Of a stretch of 64,000 nt of DNA, positions 60,871 through 64,000 are shown piece by piece. The notes under the pieces are model-generated. The model was given only the letters and a program-made list of their open reading frames with translations, ran no database searches and had not been told where the DNA came from. The position numbers and the translations under genes are program-made. This stretch comes from Flavobacterium oncorhynchi. GTDB lineage: Bacteria > Bacteroidota > Bacteroidia > Flavobacteriales > Flavobacteriaceae. Location: positions 1 through 64,000 of the forward strand of contig NZ_MUHA01000003.1 in the NCBI RefSeq assembly GCF_002217355.1. Direction: 5' to 3'. Position 1 is the first letter of the stretch. Every line of letters begins with the position of its first letter.

Positions 60871-62184
60871 TTATTTTCTTAAGTTTTCAATAAATTCAAC
60901 TACAGCACTATGAGAAACTGCAGTTTTCTTGAAATGTGATTTGATTAAATGACGTTCTTCGCTTGTAGCTTCAAATTGATTGATGATATTGTTCAGGTGC
61001 ATTTTCATGTGTCCTTCCTGGATTCCAGTTGTAGTTAAAGAACGCAATGCAGCAAAATTTTGCGCTAAACCTGCAACAGCAGTAATTTCCATTAATTCTC
61101 TTGCCGAAGGTTTTTGAAGAATTTCTAAACACAATTTTACCAAAGGATGCAGCGAAGTTAGGCCTCCTACTGTTCCTAAAGCCAAAGGTATTTCTAACCA
61201 GAAAGTAAAAATTCCGTCTTCAATTTTAGCATGCGATAAACTTGAATATTGCCCGTTTTTTGATGCATAAGCATGAACGCCGGCCTCAATAGCTCTAAAA
61301 TCGTTTCCAGTTGCCAGAACTACAGCGTCTACACCGTTCATGATTCCTTTGTTATGCGTGACAGCTCTAAAAGGTTCGACTTCTGCAATTTGAACAGCTT
61401 GTACAAAACGTTCTGCAAATTCTTGTGGATTCTGGATGTGTTTCTCGGTTAAATCTTCAATTGGGCAAGAAACCTCGGCTCTTACAACACAATTTGGGAC
61501 ATAATTAGATAAAATGCTCATTATTACTTTCAAGCTTTCTTCATCAGAAAATAAAGCAGAATCTTGAAATTCTTCTTTTAAAGTTGATGCAAATTGTTCT
61601 AAACAAGAGTTTATGAAATTTGCGCCCATACTGTCTTTTGTTTCGAAAGTGGCGTGAAGTTGAAAATAATTGTTAAGTAAGCTTCTTTTATCCTTTAACT
61701 GAATATCTAATATTCCTCCGCCACGCTGCTGCATGTTTTTTGTAATGCTTTGTGTATCAAAGAAAAATTTTGGTTTTATTTCTTGAAAGAAAGATTGAAG
61801 TTTTTCAACATCTCCGCTGTAAGTAAAATGAACTTGACCTATTTTTTCAGTATCAATAATTGTTGTTTTAAAACCTCCGCGCGTCGACCAGAATTTCGCA
61901 GCTTTTGATGCCGCGGCAACAACTGAACTTTCTTCAATTGCCATTGGGATGGTTTTGTATTTTCCGTTTATCAAAAAATTCGGAGCAACTCCAAGTGGAA
62001 TATATAAATTTGAAATCGTGTTTTCGATAAATTCGTCATGCAATTGTTGGAGCTTTTCGTCTGAATTCCAGTAATTTCTTATAATATTTAGTGCCTCTTC
62101 TGGCGTTGAAAAATACTCTTTGGCAATCCAGTTTATTTTTTCCTTTTTGGATAATTTAGAAAATCCGGCAACAGCGTTGTTCAT
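60871..62184 (-). CDS. mvaA: HMG-CoA reductase, class II-like
   Basis: Makes mevalonate from HMG-CoA (or the reverse) using NAD(P)H. The 437-residue length and lack of membrane domain match class II bacterial enzymes. Catalytic Glu lies in AIEESSVVAAASKAAKFW (about residues 82-99), the Lys/Asn region in VTHNKGIMNGVDAVVLATGND (about 272-292, with the Asp), and the general-acid His region in EGHMKMHLNNI (about 394-404). LGTVGGLTSLHPLVKLCLE is also conserved. In a biosynthetic context, with mevalonate kinase and decarboxylase in the window, it most likely works in the forward direction. Confidence 0.95.
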   Translation of the reverse strand: MNNAVAGFSKLSKKEKINWIAKEYFSTPEEALNIIRNYWNSDEKLQQLHDEFIENTISNLYIPLGVAPNFLINGKYKTIPMAIEESSVVAAASKAAKFWSTRGGFKTTIIDTEKIGQVHFTYSGDVEKLQSFFQEIKPKFFFDTQSITKNMQQRGGGILDIQLKDKRSLLNNYFQLHATFETKDSMGANFINSCLEQFASTLKEEFQDSALFSDEESLKVIMSILSNYVPNCVVRAEVSCPIEDLTEKHIQNPQEFAERFVQAVQIAEVEPFRAVTHNKGIMNGVDAVVLATGNDFRAIEAGVHAYASKNGQYSSLSHAKIEDGIFTFWLEIPLALGTVGGLTSLHPLVKLCLEILQKPSARELMEITAVAGLAQNFAALRSLTTTGIQEGHMKMHLNNIINQFEATSEERHLIKSHFKKTAVSHSAVVEFIENLRK

Positions 62185-62213
62185 TCTCAGTATATTAAAT
62201 AATATTGTTGCGG

Positions 62214-62221
62214 CAAAGATA
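62214..62221 (-). promoter_or_regulatory. -7 promoter box of mvaA
   Basis: Minus-strand TATCTTTG (TAnnTTTG) is 30 bp before the mvaA ATG, the same octamer as at mvaD. Confidence 0.5.
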
Positions 62222-62364
62222 CTATTTTAAGAGTTTTGTTTGCAATGTATTTCAAACATGAAAATACGCAATCGTTATTTTTTTTAACATTTAACACTTA
62301 AAATGTGTATTATGTTTATTTTTTTTACTAAAATTGGGCTCTTTTTATATTTAAAATAATTCTG

Positions 62365-64000
62365 ATGAATACAAGTAAAATTACTGTTGTGCTTTTGTTA
62401 ATAGTTGCGACAGTTTTTGGGCAGCAAAAGATAACGGTTGAAAACATCTACGGCGGGGCATTTCGGGCAAAAGGAATGGATGCATTGCAATCTTTAAAAA
62501 ACACAAACCAATATACGGTTTTAAATGTTGACCAAGCCAGCAGGAGTATGCAGATCGATTTATATGACTTTGCAACTCTAAAAAAAGTATCAAACTTAAT
62601 AGATACTAAAAGCTACGCAGCACTTTCAGACGGGATTGACAGCTATACCTTCGATGCTTCAGAAAAAAAGATTTTAATTGCCTGCAATTCTAAAAAAATC
62701 TTCCGTCACTCTTTTACAGCAGATTATTTTTTATATGATATTGCTTCTAAATCACTGACAAAACTTGTCGATTTTCAAATTCAAGAGCCAACTTTTTCTC
62801 CTGATGGAACTAAGATTGCTTATGCGAAAGAAAACAATTTATACGTTTACGACTTAGCATCAAAAAAATCTACAGCGATAACTACTGATGGAAAGAAAAA
62901 TGCAATTATAAACGGTATCACTGACTGGGTTTATGAAGAGGAGTTCTCTTTTGTACGCGCATTTGACTGGAGTAAAGACAGTAAAAAAATAGCTTATATT
63001 CGTTTTGACGAAAGTCAGGTTCCTGAGTTTTCGATGTCTATTTTTCAAAAAGATTTGTATCCAACGGTTGAAACGTTTAAATACCCTAAAGCTGGAGAAA
63101 AAAATTCAGTAGTTTCATTACATATTTATGATGCTGCAGGAAATACTTCTAAAAAAGTTGATTTAGGAAATTACAATGACTTTTATATTGCAAGATTACA
63201 ATGGACAAATGATAATAATACATTATCAGCTCAGGTTTTAAACCGTCACCAAAGTAATCTTGATTTGTTATTTGTTGACGGAACAACTGCTGCTGCAAAA
63301 GTGGTTTTAAATGAAAAAGACAAAGCTTACGTTGATGTTACAGATAACTTAACATTCTTAAAAGATAATAGTTTTATCTGGACAAGCGAAAAAGATGGTT
63401 TCAATCATATTTATCTTTATGATAAAACAGGGAAACTTAAAAATCAGGTTACAAAAGGAAACTGGGAAGTGGTTTCATACTACGGTTTCGACGAAAAAAC
63501 AAAAACTATTTTCTACCAATCTACAGAAAATGGTTCTATCAATAGAGATGTTTACAGAATTGGTTTAGACGGAAAAAGCAAAACTCGTTTAACTTCTAAA
63601 GTTGGAACAAGTGCAGCGACATTTAGTCCTAACTTCCAATTTTTTATTAATACTTATTCTAGCGCTTCTCAACCAACAACTTATACTTTAAATGAGGCTA
63701 AAGCTGGAAAAGAAATTCAAGTAATAGAAAACAATCAAGCACTTGCAGATAAATTGAAAGCATATAATCTTCCTGCAAAAGAATTTTTTGTTTTAAAAAC
63801 AGCTAAAGGAAATGAATTGAACGCATGGATTATGAAGCCGAAAGATTTTGATGCTTCAAAAAAATATCCAGTTTTCATGTACCAATATTCTGGTCCAGGA
63901 TCGCAGCAAGTAAATAATGATTGGAACAATTCTGATGATTATTGGTTTGCTTCTTTAACACAACAAGGATACATTGTAGCTTGTGTTGATGGTAGAGGAA
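62365..64000 (+). CDS. Dipeptidyl peptidase IV family S9 peptidase (3' truncated)
   Basis: The first 545 codons of a serine exopeptidase that removes Xaa-Pro dipeptides from peptides; the frame is open to the window end. A signal peptide spans about residues 1-19 (VVLLLIVATVFGQ). The beta-propeller follows, including the substrate N-terminus-binding DWVYEEEFSFVRAFDWS (about 189-205, with the double Glu), then the start of the alpha/beta-hydrolase domain (YPVFMYQYSGPGSQQVNNDW, VACVDGRG). The catalytic Ser motif (GWSYGG-like) and the Asp and His lie beyond the window. It is divergent from mvaA. Confidence 0.93.
   Translation, partial: MNTSKITVVLLLIVATVFGQQKITVENIYGGAFRAKGMDALQSLKNTNQYTVLNVDQASRSMQIDLYDFATLKKVSNLIDTKSYAALSDGIDSYTFDASEKKILIACNSKKIFRHSFTADYFLYDIASKSLTKLVDFQIQEPTFSPDGTKIAYAKENNLYVYDLASKKSTAITTDGKKNAIINGITDWVYEEEFSFVRAFDWSKDSKKIAYIRFDESQVPEFSMSIFQKDLYPTVETFKYPKAGEKNSVVSLHIYDAAGNTSKKVDLGNYNDFYIARLQWTNDNNTLSAQVLNRHQSNLDLLFVDGTTAAAKVVLNEKDKAYVDVTDNLTFLKDNSFIWTSEKDGFNHIYLYDKTGKLKNQVTKGNWEVVSYYGFDEKTKTIFYQSTENGSINRDVYRIGLDGKSKTRLTSKVGTSAATFSPNFQFFINTYSSASQPTTYTLNEAKAGKEIQVIENNQALADKLKAYNLPAKEFFVLKTAKGNELNAWIMKPKDFDASKKYPVFMYQYSGPGSQQVNNDWNNSDDYWFASLTQQGYIVACVDGRG

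Overview
The window is AT-rich DNA from a Bacteroidota member, almost certainly a Flavobacterium close to F. johnsoniae. The evidence is a complete Sus-type starch locus with SusC/SusD/SusE homologues, a secreted amylase ending in a type IX secretion (T9SS) sorting domain, a classical mevalonate pathway with a GYDIA-type GHMP kinase, an LptC lipoprotein next to CoaX, and -7 boxes of the Bacteroidota TAnnTTTG form upstream of many genes. The species assignment is inference from gene content and protein flavour, not from a search.

Layout. 1-2.2 kb: a DUF423 membrane protein and PEP carboxykinase (pckA). 2.4-6.4 kb: a beta-propeller phytase lipoprotein downstream of its own TonB-dependent receptor, a probable phytate scavenging pair. 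6.6-13 kb: mostly small housekeeping or unknown genes (DUF4407, PH/SHOCT protein, YjbR, DUF4260, GNAT, cyclase, GxxExxY, HemW, four-helix bundle protein). 13-19 kb: ruvC, a flippase-like/glycosyltransferase pair, small envelope proteins and a large-subunit pseudouridine synthase. 19.3-23.6 kb: UbiA-type prenyltransferase, DUF502, mevalonate kinase, a ParE-type toxin-antitoxin pair, and mevalonate diphosphate decarboxylase. 23.7-29.9 kb: TspO, two tandem carboxypeptidase-regulatory-like proteins, an MBL-fold hydrolase, Crp/Fnr regulator, HAD phosphatase, BaiN-type flavoprotein and a GDPD.

30-50.4 kb is the alpha-glucan utilisation locus. On the minus strand lie two GH13 enzymes, GH97, GH65, beta-phosphoglucomutase and an SLC45-like sugar transporter, then a LacI-family regulator; on the plus strand follow susC, susD, susE-like and the T9SS amylase. 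The inferred flow is: surface amylase cuts starch, SusCD import the oligosaccharides, periplasmic GH13/GH97 trim them, the MFS carrier imports maltose, GH65 phosphorolyses it, and PgmB makes glucose 6-phosphate. 50.5-64 kb: a small membrane protein and MHS-type transporter, tRNA-Phe, coaX, an outer membrane protein, lptC, a CNNM/CBS protein, a PpiD-like foldase, the GYDIA kinase and HMG-CoA reductase, and the 5' part of a DPP4-family peptidase running off the window.

The most unusual layer is repeats. At least seven families of short, mostly palindromic dispersed repeats occupy intergenic spaces. Some copies sit in frame inside conserved genes (cyclase, hemW, mvaD, a glycosyltransferase). One family forms a perfect inverted pair around the GxxExxY (PD-(D/E)XK-like) gene, and another forms direct repeats around the four-helix bundle gene, so both genes look like small repeat-bounded cassettes.
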